DNA from: Dehalococcoidia bacterium
GTDB lineage: Bacteria > Chloroflexota > Dehalococcoidia > Bin125
Reading direction: 5' to 3'
DNA: 64,000 nucleotides
Assembly: GCA_022822855.1 (NCBI GenBank)
Contig: JAJDYG010000033.1
Coordinates: 1-64,000, forward strand
In this document: piece by piece, positions 1 through 8,296 of the stretch
How positions within the stretch are numbered: the first letter of the stretch is position 1
Layout of the letters: each line of letters opens with the position of its first letter
Position numbers and translations under genes: made by a program
Notes under the pieces: model-generated
What the model saw: only the letters and a program-made list of their open reading frames with translations
Databases searched by the model: none
Told to the model about the DNA's origin: nothing

Positions 1-232
1 GGCGAAATCCACGTCCTTACCTTAATTGGCCCAATCCTCATGCTGGTCCGGGAGTTGCGATTGACACCCATATCGCGGCCCCCCCCCCCCCCCCCGTCCC
101 CGACTTGTTCGGGGACCCGCTCCCGCGCCCCCGCTGTTCCCCGCTTCCAGAGCGAGAGCGAACATCCTCTCACATAGCCGATCCGACTGACGCGCCGGCA
201 TCCAGCAAGTAAGGATCAGAGGCTAAATCGGG
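1..232. other. Gene-free left edge with poly-C tract
   Basis: No supported coding region is seen here. It contains a 17-nt run of C (79-95), which is prone to sequencing or assembly error, directly followed by one copy of the GC-rich 5-nt-loop hairpin family (96-116). The rest is unremarkable GC-rich sequence. Confidence 0.6.
96..116. repeat. Interspersed hairpin, 8-bp stem and CTTGT loop
   Basis: Stem GTCCCCGA (96-103) pairs perfectly with TCGGGGAC (109-116) around a 5-nt loop CTTGT. The same design recurs at 642-662, 18241-18261 and 34303-34323 with covarying stems, so this is one copy of a dispersed palindromic repeat family. Confidence 0.75.
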
Positions 233-493
233 TCAGGCGACGATGGCCAGGATGGCGCTCAGCAAGGCGGTCACGACCCCGCCGAAGACCAGAAAAAGGA
301 AGCGCATCTCCCCGCGCAGGCCGTCAACCATCTCGCGCATCTCCCCACGCAGGTCGTCGCGCATCTCGCGCATCTCTTGCTGCAGCTCCGTCAGTCCGTC
401 CTTCAGTTCCTGCCTCGTCGCTGTCTGCGAGATGACCCGTGTCAGGCCCAATTCAAAGGCGAACCGATACGCGCGGGCCTGGTCCGTCTCCAT
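233..493 (-). CDS. Small coiled-coil protein with C-terminal membrane anchor
   Basis: 86 aa hypothetical protein. The central third is a charged, repetitive helix in which a unit like GEMREMVDGLR recurs, strongly predicted coiled coil. The last about 20 residues (FLFLVFGGVVTALLSAILAI) form one transmembrane segment, so it is probably a tail-anchored coiled-coil protein. ATG at 493 is chosen over a GTG at 505 because GGAGG lies five bases upstream of the ATG. The overall plan resembles DUF1640/haemolysin-XhlA-type small proteins, but no specific family can be claimed. Function unknown. Confidence 0.6.
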   Translation of the reverse strand: METDQARAYRFAFELGLTRVISQTATRQELKDGLTELQQEMREMRDDLRGEMREMVDGLRGEMRFLFLVFGGVVTALLSAILAIVA

Positions 494-514
494 ACCGGCC
501 TCCACCAGATCCTC

Positions 515-844
515 TTATAGCCGGTCCGACCAGGCTTCCGTAATCGGGTCGACCGGAGGGGTCTCGGTGGTCATGGGACCAATGATAACGGGGGGCGCTC
601 CTGTGTCCCGGATGGCAGCTGTGCCTATTCGCCAAGTCCCAGTCCCCGACTCGTTCGGGGACCCGATCCCCTCCGTCATCCACGCGACAAACACAGAACT
701 CCCGTCCGTATACCATCGATCCCAAACCAAAGAGGCCGCCCGAGGCAAAGAATCAGCCATGCCCGCTCTCAGCATCCCCAACCCCGTGAATCCCGCCCCC
801 ACGGCGTCCGCGACGCTCGAACGTATCCGAACACGCCCGAACAC
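515..844 (-). CDS. Hypothetical short reading frame crossing repeats
   Basis: 109 codons, or 81 if it starts at the internal ATG at 760. It ends 20 nt before the coiled-coil gene on the same strand. Its middle (GSPNESGTGT) is encoded by the hairpin repeat at 642-662 and its N-terminus by the decamer repeat, so part or all may be chance reading of repeat DNA. No domain recognised. Weak call. Confidence 0.25.
   Translation of the reverse strand: MFGRVRIRSSVADAVGAGFTGLGMLRAGMADSLPRAASLVWDRWYTDGSSVFVAWMTEGIGSPNESGTGTWRIGTAAIRDTGAPPVIIGPMTTETPPVDPITEAWSDRL
642..662. repeat. Interspersed hairpin, 8-bp stem and CTCGT loop
   Basis: Stem GTCCCCGA (642-649) and TCGGGGAC (655-662) with loop CTCGT. The stem is identical to the copy at 96-116 and there is one loop difference. 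Confidence 0.75.
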
Positions 845-990
845 GTCGAACGCCGCGAGACCTGAAGAGCCCCGAAAAAACCTGAAAGAACCTGAAAGCC
901 CGAAACGCGCGATCCTCAGCTATACATTGAAGATCGTTCGCGGATTTCCTGTTTTCGGCCCCGAAAAAAAGTTGCCCGAAAACCTGAAAC
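818..990. repeat. Decamer-phased repeat array (CCxGAA type)
   Basis: GAAC or CTGAA cores recur about every 10 bp from 818 to 908 (for example ACGTATCCGA, ACACGCCCGA, CCTGAAAGAA, CCTGAAAGCC), with a looser continuation at 950-990. The orientation matches the array at 35741-35800 and is the reverse complement of those at 17.7 and 17.9 kb. It lies directly upstream of the selenoprotein gene. Confidence 0.6.
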
Positions 991-1051
991 CGACGATCGC
1001 CGCCCGCATCCGGGCAGGCCCTAGCCTGAGACCATACGAAACGAGATTCGC

Positions 1052-2560
1052 ATGACCACTTCACGCGCATTTGGCAAGACACCCGCGCCCGCCGTGCCCG
1101 ACGGCATGACCTGGCTCAACACCGGTCGCGAAATGTCGATGGACGACTTCCGCGGCCGCCTGCTGATCCTGCATTTCTGGACCTACGCTTGAATCAACTG
1201 CCTCCATGTCCTTCCGCAGTTGCGGAAGCTCGAACGACGCTACGCCGACACCCTGCAGATCGTCTCCGTCCACTCGCCCAAGTTCCCCACCGAGCGCGAG
1301 ACCGAGAACCTGCGCCAGGCCATCCTCCGCCTGCGGATTGAGCACCCCGTCCTCAACGACGCCGACTTCAAGTACTGGCAGACCTTCGGCGCGCGCGCCT
1401 GGCCGACGCTCTGCTTCATCGACCCGCGCGGCAACGTGATCGGCATCCACGAGGGCGAGCTAACGGAGGACATGGCTGCGCCCTTGATCGACGGCTGGCT
1501 GGCCGAATACGAAGCCGAGCAGATTCTCAGTCGACAGAATCTCGGCCTGGTCCGCGAGACCGGCCGCGACAGCGCGCTCTCATTCCCGGGAAAGGTCGCC
1601 TGGGACGACGACTCCGGCCGCCTCGTCGTTTCCGACAGCAACAACGACCGGATCATCGTCGCCGACATCGATGGCAACGTCTCCCAGGTGATCGGCGGTT
1701 CGGAGGCAGGCTTCCAGGACGGCCCCGCATCGGAAGCCAAGTTCAATCAGCCGCAGGGCGTCGAGATCCACGGCGACTACGTATTCGTCGCCGACAACGA
1801 GAACCACGCCCTGCGTCGGATCGACCTCAACGACGGCAGCGTGACCACGATCGCCGGCACCGGCGAGCAGGCGCGGATGATGCCCTCCGGCGAGCCGGCC
1901 ATTCGGACCGCGCTCAGCTCGCCCTGGGATGTCGCCCTGCATGACGACGACCTCTACATCGCGATGGCCGGCATCCACCAGATCTGGCGGATGCCGCTCG
2001 GAGATCACGCCGGCGAGGGCTCCTACGTCGGACCCTGGGGCGGCTCCGGCCGCGAGGGCATTATCGATGGCCCGCGGATGCAGTCGGAGCTGGCCCAGGT
2101 CTCGGGCTTGGCCCCGGGTCCGAGCGGCCTCGCTTTCGCCGACTCCGAATCCAGCGGCGTCCGCGAAATCAGCTGGGACCCCGACGGCCGGACGACCACC
2201 TTCATCGGCAAGACCGGCCAGGGCGGACTCTTCCATTTCGGCGACGAGGACGGAGGCCGAGCGGTGGCGAAGCTGCAGCATCCGCTCGACGTCGCCCGCG
2301 TCGGCGACGAGCTCTACGTCGCCGACACCTTCAACCACAAGATCAAGCAGGTCTACCCGCTGACCGAGAACGTCAACACGCTCGTTGGAGGCCACGGAGA
2401 CGCGCTCGGCACCTTCGGCGAACTCCAGCTCGACGAACCCGGAGGCCTCACCAACGGCCCCGGCCGCTCCCTCCTCGTCGCCGACACCAACAACCACCGC
2501 ATCGTCCACGTCGATCTCGAGACGCGACAGGGCAAGGAGATCGTGCTGAAGTTTCCCTGA
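1052..2560 (+). CDS. Selenoprotein: thioredoxin-like, NHL-repeat thiol oxidoreductase (UGA = Sec47)
   Basis: 502 aa with readthrough of the in-frame UGA at 1190-1192. Residues about 15-150 are a thioredoxin-like fold with HFWTYA-U-INC around the active site. NHLRC2-like thioredoxin/NHL proteins carry WTYCCINC here, so Sec47 replaces the first cysteine of CxxC and Cys50 is the resolving residue. The WPT at 117-119 supplies the cis-proline (Pro118) of thioredoxin folds. Residues about 170-500 form NHL/beta-propeller repeats (VSDSNNDRI, VADNENHALRR, VADTFNHKI, VADTNNHRI). The reading frame is continuous on both sides of the UGA and both halves belong to one family. A hairpin fitting a bacterial SECIS follows at 1211-1228, and a tRNA-Sec gene lies in the same window. 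No strong Shine-Dalgarno precedes the ATG. Conventional annotation would start at about 1220 and lose the catalytic motif. The substrate is unknown; a redox role in the cytosol is inferred, since no signal peptide is seen. Confidence 0.9.
1190..1228 (+). promoter_or_regulatory. UGA Sec codon and candidate bacterial SECIS element
   Basis: UGA at 1190-1192 is followed by a perfect 7-bp stem CTTCCGC (1211-1217) / GCGGAAG (1222-1228) closing the tetraloop AGTT. There are 25 nt between the UGA and the loop, and a G is in the second loop position, as expected for SelB-binding bacterial SECIS hairpins. A competing stem CAACTGC (1195-1201) / GCAGTTG (1216-1222) also exists. Confidence 0.75.
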
Positions 2561-2567
2561 GCCGACT

Positions 2568-2638
2568 CTGATCCCCTCTCCCTCTGGGAGAAGCCTGCCC
2601 CGTGCTTGACACGGGGGGTTAGGGTGAGGGTCCCCCGA
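2568..2638. repeat. Composite palindromic element between convergent genes
   Basis: The outer parts resemble the dispersed element containing CTCTCCCTCTGGGAGA and GGTTAGGGTGAGGGTCC. Inserted in the middle is a 7-bp hairpin CCCCGTG (2598-2604) / CACGGGG (2610-2616) with loop CTTGA. It sits between two convergent stop codons and may also serve as a bidirectional terminator. Confidence 0.6.
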
Positions 2639-3860
2639 CGATAACCTCGCCGGCCTGCATCACAAAGACCGGCCGGTCGAGGTCGCGGATGTCAGTCGCG
2701 GGGTCACCGCGAAACGCCACCAGATCGGCGTCGAATCCCGCCTGCAGGCGGCCAACCTGATCGCCCACGCCGATCGCCCCGGCGGTGTCGCAGGTCATGA
2801 TCCGCAGGGCATGCCACTCGGTGAGGCCGACATCCTCAACGAACGCCCACGCCTCCGCCGGCGCCCGGTTGAAATCGGCGTAAGCCATGCCCATGTCGAG
2901 ACCTGAGGTGAAGCGCACACCTTGATCCCGCATGTCGCGCAGGATCTCAAGCCCCTGCTCTCGCGGCGACGGCCCTTGCAGATTGGGATTGCGGCGCGGA
3001 GCGGCGTCGCCGCGCTCCCGTGCCTCCGACGCCAGCAGCCCCAGCCCAATCGTCGGATTCACCCAGATGCCTTCGTCGGCGATCCGCTGGGCAAGTTCAG
3101 GGTCGTACTTGAACCCCTCTTCCGGATTCGCCGACAGCCAGCGGCAATGAATCAGGTGACGGACGCCGCCCTCGACCGCGGCCCGGATGCCTTCGGCCGC
3201 ATGGGTATGCGCGGCAACCTCGATGCCTGTCGACTTACCCGCCTCGACAATCTCGCGAATCGTCTCCGGCGGATACTGGCGGTCGCGAGGATTCGACGTC
3301 GGCGTGAAGTTCCCGCCCGATGCCATCACCTTGAGCACGTCCGCGCCCTGATCGACGTGGGCCTGAGCCATCGCCCGAACAGCCTCGGGCGAGTCGGCCT
3401 CGCCGCCCCAGAACCAGCAGTGATCCATCGTCCGCGTGATCGGCGCGCCCGCGGCCAGCAGCCGCGGTCCGGGAATCACGCCCGACGCGATCGCCTCGCG
3501 CACGGCGAAAACGACCTCGTTCTTCGATCCCAGGTCGCGCATCGTCGTGATCCCGCTGCGCAGCGCCAGTCCCACTGCATGGGCAGCGCGCATCAGCGCA
3601 GGCTCATTCAGCTCCTCCGAGATGATGTCGAAAGCGTCGACCCGAGGCGGACAAGGAATATGTGTGTGACCCTCGACGAGGCCGGGAAGAAGCGAGACAT
3701 CACCAAGGTCGACCGTCTCTTCGATCGGTGCGTCGGCGGCAGGCCGGACATCGATGATCTTGCCGTTAGCGACGCCGACTGAGTGGTCGGCAAGCCAGCC
3801 GTCCATCGCCTCGTTCGCAACGCGCGCCGCTCGGTAGAAGCGACGCTCCGCCTCCGGCAT
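2619..3860 (-). CDS. Metal-dependent amidohydrolase (imidazolonepropionase/prolidase-like)
   Basis: 413 aa amidohydrolase-superfamily TIM barrel flanked by a beta-sandwich. GHTH near the N-terminus gives the first two metal histidines, VLKVM the likely carboxylated lysine, AAHTH and IHCRW the third and fourth histidines, and SGLD the catalytic aspartate. The C-terminal GFDADLVAF block is typical of the group that hydrolyses cyclic amides and dipeptide-like substrates; the actual substrate cannot be read from sequence. Its ATG overlaps the stop of the upstream enoyl-CoA hydratase gene by one base (TAATG), so the two are translationally coupled. Confidence 0.85.
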   Translation of the reverse strand: MPEAERRFYRAARVANEAMDGWLADHSVGVANGKIIDVRPAADAPIEETVDLGDVSLLPGLVEGHTHIPCPPRVDAFDIISEELNEPALMRAAHAVGLALRSGITTMRDLGSKNEVVFAVREAIASGVIPGPRLLAAGAPITRTMDHCWFWGGEADSPEAVRAMAQAHVDQGADVLKVMASGGNFTPTSNPRDRQYPPETIREIVEAGKSTGIEVAAHTHAAEGIRAAVEGGVRHLIHCRWLSANPEEGFKYDPELAQRIADEGIWVNPTIGLGLLASEARERGDAAPRRNPNLQGPSPREQGLEILRDMRDQGVRFTSGLDMGMAYADFNRAPAEAWAFVEDVGLTEWHALRIMTCDTAGAIGVGDQVGRLQAGFDADLVAFRGDPATDIRDLDRPVFVMQAGEVIVGGPSP

Positions 3861-4627
3861 TACCGCGCGCCCCAGCTCGGCGGACGCTTCTCGCGGAAGG
3901 CCTGCGGACCCTCCTTGGCGTCGGCGGTCTCGCGGGCGACGCGGCGCATGGTCTCACCGAAGCGGATCGCCTGGACGAAAGGCAGTTCCTGCCCTCGGTG
4001 GGCGACTTCCTTCGTCGCCCGGACCGCCAGCGGCGCGCCTTTGCACAGTCGCTGCGCCAGGTTGTTCGCCGCCTGCATCAGGTCGTCGTGCGGCACGATC
4101 TCCCAGACCAGCCCCATCTCCTTCGCCCGCCAGGCGTCGACCCGGTCGCCGATCAACAGCAGTTCCATCGCGTAGTGCCAGGCGATCCGCTTGGGCATGC
4201 GAATCGCCCCCTGGATCGTGGGCACGCCGATCTGGACTTCGGGGAAGCCGAACTGGGCCCGGTCGGATGCGATGACGAAGTCGCAGGCGGCGACCATCGT
4301 CAGGCCGAAGCCGAGCGCGTAGCCGTTGACGGCGGCGATCGTCGGCTTCCAGACCTCCATGCCCGACTCGAGCGACGTCAGCGACGGCACTTCCCAGAAG
4401 GTGTGCTCCTCGGGCGGTGCCGGCGAACGCAGGTCGGCGCCGGCGGAGAAGGCGCGGCCCGCGCCCGTGACGATCCCGACCCAGGCGTCGTCATCGTTCC
4501 GAAACGCTTCCCAGGCCGCATTGAGGTCGCTGCGAAGCTCATGGTTGATCGCATTCAGCGCCTCGGGCCGGTTGTACGTAATCGTGCCAACGCGCCCACT
4601 GCGCTCATACGTGACGGTATCGCCCAT
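3860..4627 (-). CDS. Enoyl-CoA hydratase/isomerase family protein
   Basis: 255 aa crotonase fold. The oxyanion-hole segments are AFSAGADL and GYALGFGLTMVAACDF, followed by FGFPEVQIGVP, which supplies one of the two glutamates used by classical hydratases. The other, normally in a GGGxE motif, is replaced (GFGLT), so the chemistry may differ from simple hydration. A strong Shine-Dalgarno (GGGGAGG) lies six bases before the ATG. It forms a two-gene unit with the amidohydrolase, suggesting joint catabolism of an amide or lactam whose product is CoA-activated; that is inference. Confidence 0.85.
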   Translation of the reverse strand: MGDTVTYERSGRVGTITYNRPEALNAINHELRSDLNAAWEAFRNDDDAWVGIVTGAGRAFSAGADLRSPAPPEEHTFWEVPSLTSLESGMEVWKPTIAAVNGYALGFGLTMVAACDFVIASDRAQFGFPEVQIGVPTIQGAIRMPKRIAWHYAMELLLIGDRVDAWRAKEMGLVWEIVPHDDLMQAANNLAQRLCKGAPLAVRATKEVAHRGQELPFVQAIRFGETMRRVARETADAKEGPQAFREKRPPSWGAR

Positions 4628-4673
4628 GGATTCCTCCCCTTCAATGCACGAGTCAGGTTACTCGCGGTCAGGA

Positions 4674-5870
4674 CTAGAACGGTTGCCCACCTCGGCTGAG
4701 GATGCTGATGTAGGCGTCGTAGGCGAAGATGCGATTGCGTCGCTGGCCAGTCCGCTCAGCGACAATACCAAGCTCGATGAGCGTGTCCGTCGCCGAGGCT
4801 GCCGCATTCAGCGAGAGGCCCGTCTCATTCGACAACTCTCGCAGGTTGAGCATCGGCCGCCTGGCAAACGCCTCGTGGGCACTCACCACTGACGTCGCGC
4901 GGCGACCGAGTTGGCGTAGCTGTTGTTGATCGACGTCGAAACGCGCGCTCAGTTCTTCTGTCACGGCGATGCAATCCTCAGCCGTCCAGAGCACACCGTC
5001 GACGAAGTAGCGCAGCCAGAGTTCCCAATCTCCGTTGTCGCGAAGCTGCCCGAGCAGCGAGTAGTACTCGGGTCGGCGCTGCTTGAAGTACAGGCTGAGA
5101 TACAGCGCTGGCTCGCTGAGAACCTCCGACGCCTCCAACATCAGCGCGATCAGCAACCGCCCTGCACGGCCATTGCCGTCCAGAAAGGGGTGGATTGACT
5201 CGAACTGAGCGTGGGCCAGCCCCGCCTTGATCACGATTGGCAAGGTCGAGCGTTCATCATGGATGAACTGCTCCAGTTGCGACATGCAATCGAGGACATC
5301 GTCTGGCGGCGGCGGCACATACATCGCGGTGGCTGGCGACGATCCTCCGATCCAGTTCTGGGAACGACGATACTCGCCAGGCATGAGGTGTCGGCGCGCC
5401 TCTCCCTGCATGAGAGTCTCGTGAACCTCTCGAATCAGCCTGCTGCTTATCGGGAATCCGTCGCGTAGGCGGCTGATGCCATGCTGCAGCGCCGAGACGT
5501 AGTTCGAGACCTCAGCAGCGTCATCGAGTGAGGTCGAAGGCGCGCCGCCCAACTCAAAGGTCAACAGGTCCTCGAAGGTCGATTGCGTCCCCTCGATCTG
5601 GGACGATGCAATCGCCTCGCGGCGGACGTAGGAGAACAGCACCGGCTCGATCGACGGCAGGCGCACGATCATTGCGTCGAGGTAGCCGAGTGCCAGGTGC
5701 GCGGCCTCGAGACCCTGGTGGAACTGATCCATATCAAGAGGTGGGATCGGCGGGAGTGGATTGGGGATGAAGGCGCTGAAGTCTACGCCTTCCGTTTGTG
5801 ATCGCTCATAGACCCCGTTGCGTGATCGGAACATGGAGCATCCGTGAACTAGGCGCTGTTGCGTCATCAT
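4674..5870 (-). CDS. Fic/DOC family protein (class II-type AMPylase)
   Basis: 398 aa. The Fic core HPFLDGNGRAGR is at residues 227-238, with all catalytic and anion-binding positions intact. An N-terminal helix carries an inhibitory-type motif SxxxEG (S89, E93, G94), as in self-inhibited class II Fic proteins. A Fic_N/DUF4172-like region precedes the core and a winged-helix-like C-terminus follows (LRELSNETGLSLNAAASATDT), suggesting DNA binding and autoregulation. It probably transfers AMP or another nucleotide to a protein target, not identifiable here. The start codon sits on the edge of an inverted repeat (5870-5898). Codons 1 and 2 are both ATG and a later ATG at 5834 is an alternative start. 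Confidence 0.88.
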   Translation of the reverse strand: MMTQQRLVHGCSMFRSRNGVYERSQTEGVDFSAFIPNPLPPIPPLDMDQFHQGLEAAHLALGYLDAMIVRLPSIEPVLFSYVRREAIASSQIEGTQSTFEDLLTFELGGAPSTSLDDAAEVSNYVSALQHGISRLRDGFPISSRLIREVHETLMQGEARRHLMPGEYRRSQNWIGGSSPATAMYVPPPPDDVLDCMSQLEQFIHDERSTLPIVIKAGLAHAQFESIHPFLDGNGRAGRLLIALMLEASEVLSEPALYLSLYFKQRRPEYYSLLGQLRDNGDWELWLRYFVDGVLWTAEDCIAVTEELSARFDVDQQQLRQLGRRATSVVSAHEAFARRPMLNLRELSNETGLSLNAAASATDTLIELGIVAERTGQRRNRIFAYDAYISILSRGGQPF

Positions 5871-5898
5871 ATCTCAAGTTGGAGACTAACGTGAGATA
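5870..5898. promoter_or_regulatory. Dyad operator overlapping the fic start
   Basis: TATCTCA (5870-5876) and TGAGATA (5892-5898) form a perfect 7-bp inverted repeat, with inner GTT/AAC also symmetric. It overlaps the first base of the fic start codon, a position suited to a repressor or to the Fic protein's own winged helix. Confidence 0.5.
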
Positions 5899-5955
5899 AC
5901 GGACGTTCAACGATGTGGATCAAGGACCGATGTGGGCGAGTTTGACATTAGAAGA

Positions 5956-5994
5956 CCATTTGTCGCAAGTTGTTCGATAACTTGCGACAAATGG
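5956..5994 (-). terminator. Long perfect hairpin downstream of LLM gene
   Basis: Arms 5956-5971 and 5979-5994 are perfectly complementary over 16 bp (CCATTTGTCGCAAGTT and its complement), extendable to 18 with a G-T and a T-A pair. The hairpin lies 7 nt beyond the stop codon of the LLM oxidoreductase and is followed on the minus strand by a moderately T-rich TCTTCTAATG. It is a terminator or a large dyad operator for the adjacent fic gene. Confidence 0.5.
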
Positions 5995-6001
5995 TTTCGA
6001 G

Positions 6002-6886
6002 CTATCCAGCCTGCAGACCCTGCAGATGCCTCCCCGAGAACTCAGCCAGGACCTCCTCAGCGTCCGATCCCGGATGCAGATTCGCGATCGCCTGATCAAA
6101 GCCCCGCGACTTCATCTCGTTCAGCGTCTCGGCCGCCTCGTCGATCGTGTCCTCCGACAGCACCGTGATCCGATTGATCATCAGCTCCAGCGCCGACGAA
6201 TCCCGGCCATGCGACTCGGCCTCCGACCTGACCAGTGCCCAGTCCTCGTCCAGCGTGTCGAGCATCGCTGGATTGGCCAGGTAGCCGTCGGCGAAGCGCC
6301 CGGCCCGGCGCAGCTGTCGCGGGTTGTTGCCGCCCAGCAGGATCGGCACCCGGCGCGGCGGTTGCGGCCGGCAGTACCAACCCTTGGTGTTGTAGAACTC
6401 GCCCTCGAACGATCCGATCTCGTTCTCCCAGAGGTCGCGCAGGACCTGCAGGTACTCGTCCATCCGAGCGCCGCGCCGGTCGAACGGCATCGAGAGCGCC
6501 TCGAACTCTTCCTTCCACCAGCCGACGCCGGCGCCCAGGATCAGCCGGCCGCCGGCCAGGTGGTCGAGCGTCGCCATCATCTTCGCATGCAACACCGGAG
6601 CGCGCATCGGCGCGACCAGCACCGCGGTCCCCAGCTCAACCCGCTCGGTCACGGCCGCGGCGTAGGTCATCAGCGTCAACGGCTCCAGGAACGGCGCCTC
6701 CGCCGGGACGAGGAATCGGCCATCCTCGGAGTACGGATAGTCCGAACCCTGGTCGGGTCGCAAGACCACATGATCAAACGTCCAGAGCGAGTCGTATCCG
6801 TTCGACTCGACGGCTCTCGCGACGCGCGTGATGTTCTCCGGACTCGCCACACCACCAACCTGTGGCAGATAGATGCCGACCTTCAT
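6002..6886 (-). CDS. LLM class F420-dependent-type oxidoreductase
   Basis: 294 aa luciferase-like monooxygenase barrel. It starts MKVGIYLPQVGG, contains the conserved VLVAPMRAPVLHAKMMATLDHLAGGRL region in pieces, GAGVGWWKEEFEA, and the RRVPILLGGNNPRQLRRAGRFADG block, all typical of F420-dependent LLM proteins. The start at 6886 is preferred over upstream in-frame codons because GGGAGGT lies five bases before it. It probably reduces or oxidises a small hydrophobic molecule using F420H2; cofactor (F420 versus FMN) and substrate are inferred from family only. Confidence 0.85.
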   Translation of the reverse strand: MKVGIYLPQVGGVASPENITRVARAVESNGYDSLWTFDHVVLRPDQGSDYPYSEDGRFLVPAEAPFLEPLTLMTYAAAVTERVELGTAVLVAPMRAPVLHAKMMATLDHLAGGRLILGAGVGWWKEEFEALSMPFDRRGARMDEYLQVLRDLWENEIGSFEGEFYNTKGWYCRPQPPRRVPILLGGNNPRQLRRAGRFADGYLANPAMLDTLDEDWALVRSEAESHGRDSSALELMINRITVLSEDTIDEAAETLNEMKSRGFDQAIANLHPGSDAEEVLAEFSGRHLQGLQAG

Positions 6887-7005
6887 GCTGACCTCCCGTT
6901 GACCTCTCGATGGGCGATACCCTCGGCAGATATGCCCCGACCGATTTCGTGTTCGCCGAATAGTATGACCGACCAGGCGTCTCAAGCACCAAAGCGGCTT
7001 GGGTC

Positions 7006-8271
7006 GTGAGTCAGCGACCGGCCTTCTCCCGGCCGCCGCTGCGCAGCCTGTTCGGAATCCGCGACTACCGCGTGCTCTGGGTCGCGGCGCTCTGCATGAT
7101 CATCGCTCAGCAGATTCGCTTCATTGCCATCCCGCAGTGGTTCCTCGATCAGACCGGAGCCGAATCGTTCACCGAGGTGGCCATCATCGGCGCCGTGCAA
7201 CTGCCGATCCAGGCATTCGGCGTGCTCTATGGAGGCGTCCTGGCCGACCGTTTCGACCGCCGCTGGCTGATGGCCGGTGCAAATGCCAGTGTCCTCGCGA
7301 TCCTTGTCGCTGTCGCGACCGCGGCAACGCTCGACCTGCTCGAGTTCTGGATGGCCTGGGTCGCGCTGGGAGCGCTCGGCGGTCTGGCGACCTTTGTCGC
7401 TCCGGCCCGAGCAACGATCACCCCTCGCGTCGTGCCTCAGCGTTACTTGAGCGCCGCGGTCACGTTGGACACCAGCACGCAGATGACCGGCTGGATTCTC
7501 GGCGGATTGATCGTGACTGCCCTCGCCGTCGGACTCGACGCCGTCGGCATGCTCTGGGTCGCGGCCGGATTTGCCGTCGTCTCCGCCATCATGCCGGCAT
7601 TGATCAAGACCTCGGCCCGCGCCGTTTCCGAACGCCAGTCGACCATCCGCATGGTGATCGAAGGAACCCGCTACGTCGTCCGACACCCGATTCTGCCGGG
7701 CCTGTTCATACTGGACTGGGGCATCACCGTGATCTCCTACTACCGAGAGATCCTGCCGCTACTCGCGACCGGGCTGTTCATGGCCGGCGTGGGGGCGGCC
7801 GGTGCGCTGGGTACGGTCAATGCGGTCGGCTCGGCCTGCGGGATGTTGCTCGCGCTCTTCCTCGTCAACTACCGAGCCAAGGGGATCATGGTGTTGGCAG
7901 CCTCGGCCGCCTACGCCGCGCTGCTGTTCGCCCTGGGCGCCGCGCCCTGGCTCTGGGTCGGGATGATCGTGATCGCCATGCTCGGCGCCGCCGACGCGGT
8001 CACGGTCGCCGTCCGACAGGTCACCGTCCACCTGACCACGCCCGACGAAATGCGCGGCCGCGCCTTCTCGGTGATGGTGCTGATGGCCCAGACCGCCAAC
8101 AACCTGGGCATCATCTGGGTCGGATTCTGGGGCGACGAGATCGGCGTCGACAAGACCTACTTCCTCGGCGGCGCGATCGGACTCGGCGCGACCCTCATGA
8201 TCGGCCTGCTCTGGCGCTCGATCAGCCGCTACCGAGCTCCCGATCACGCGCCCGATACGCTCGTCAACTGA
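7006..8271 (+). CDS. MFS transporter (MFS_3/EntS-like exporter)
   Basis: 421 aa with about twelve hydrophobic helices. The start is GTG. The motif GVLADRFDRRWLM between helices 2 and 3 is the MFS signature, and the second-half counterpart (LTTPDEMRGRAFSVMVLMAQ) matches the enterobactin-exporter-like MFS_3 group. It is divergent from the LLM gene and about 25 nt upstream of a DUF2461 gene. Likely an inner-membrane proton-coupled exporter of a small molecule; substrate unknown. Confidence 0.85.
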   Translation: MSQRPAFSRPPLRSLFGIRDYRVLWVAALCMIIAQQIRFIAIPQWFLDQTGAESFTEVAIIGAVQLPIQAFGVLYGGVLADRFDRRWLMAGANASVLAILVAVATAATLDLLEFWMAWVALGALGGLATFVAPARATITPRVVPQRYLSAAVTLDTSTQMTGWILGGLIVTALAVGLDAVGMLWVAAGFAVVSAIMPALIKTSARAVSERQSTIRMVIEGTRYVVRHPILPGLFILDWGITVISYYREILPLLATGLFMAGVGAAGALGTVNAVGSACGMLLALFLVNYRAKGIMVLAASAAYAALLFALGAAPWLWVGMIVIAMLGAADAVTVAVRQVTVHLTTPDEMRGRAFSVMVLMAQTANNLGIIWVGFWGDEIGVDKTYFLGGAIGLGATLMIGLLWRSISRYRAPDHAPDTLVN

Positions 8272-8296
8272 GACGCGTCACGGAAGAGAGACAGTC

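Noticed and set aside
79-95. Poly-C run as functional element
   Set aside because: Simple homopolymer in a GC-rich edge; may be sequencing error and has no adjacent gene to suggest phase variation.
1190-1192. UGA as an ordinary stop codon and a gene starting near 1220
   Set aside because: The family active site spans the UGA, both flanks stay in frame, and a SECIS-like hairpin and tRNA-Sec exist. A genome-wide UGA reassignment is unlikely because other genes here end in TGA (for example argC/argJ, degV/recG).
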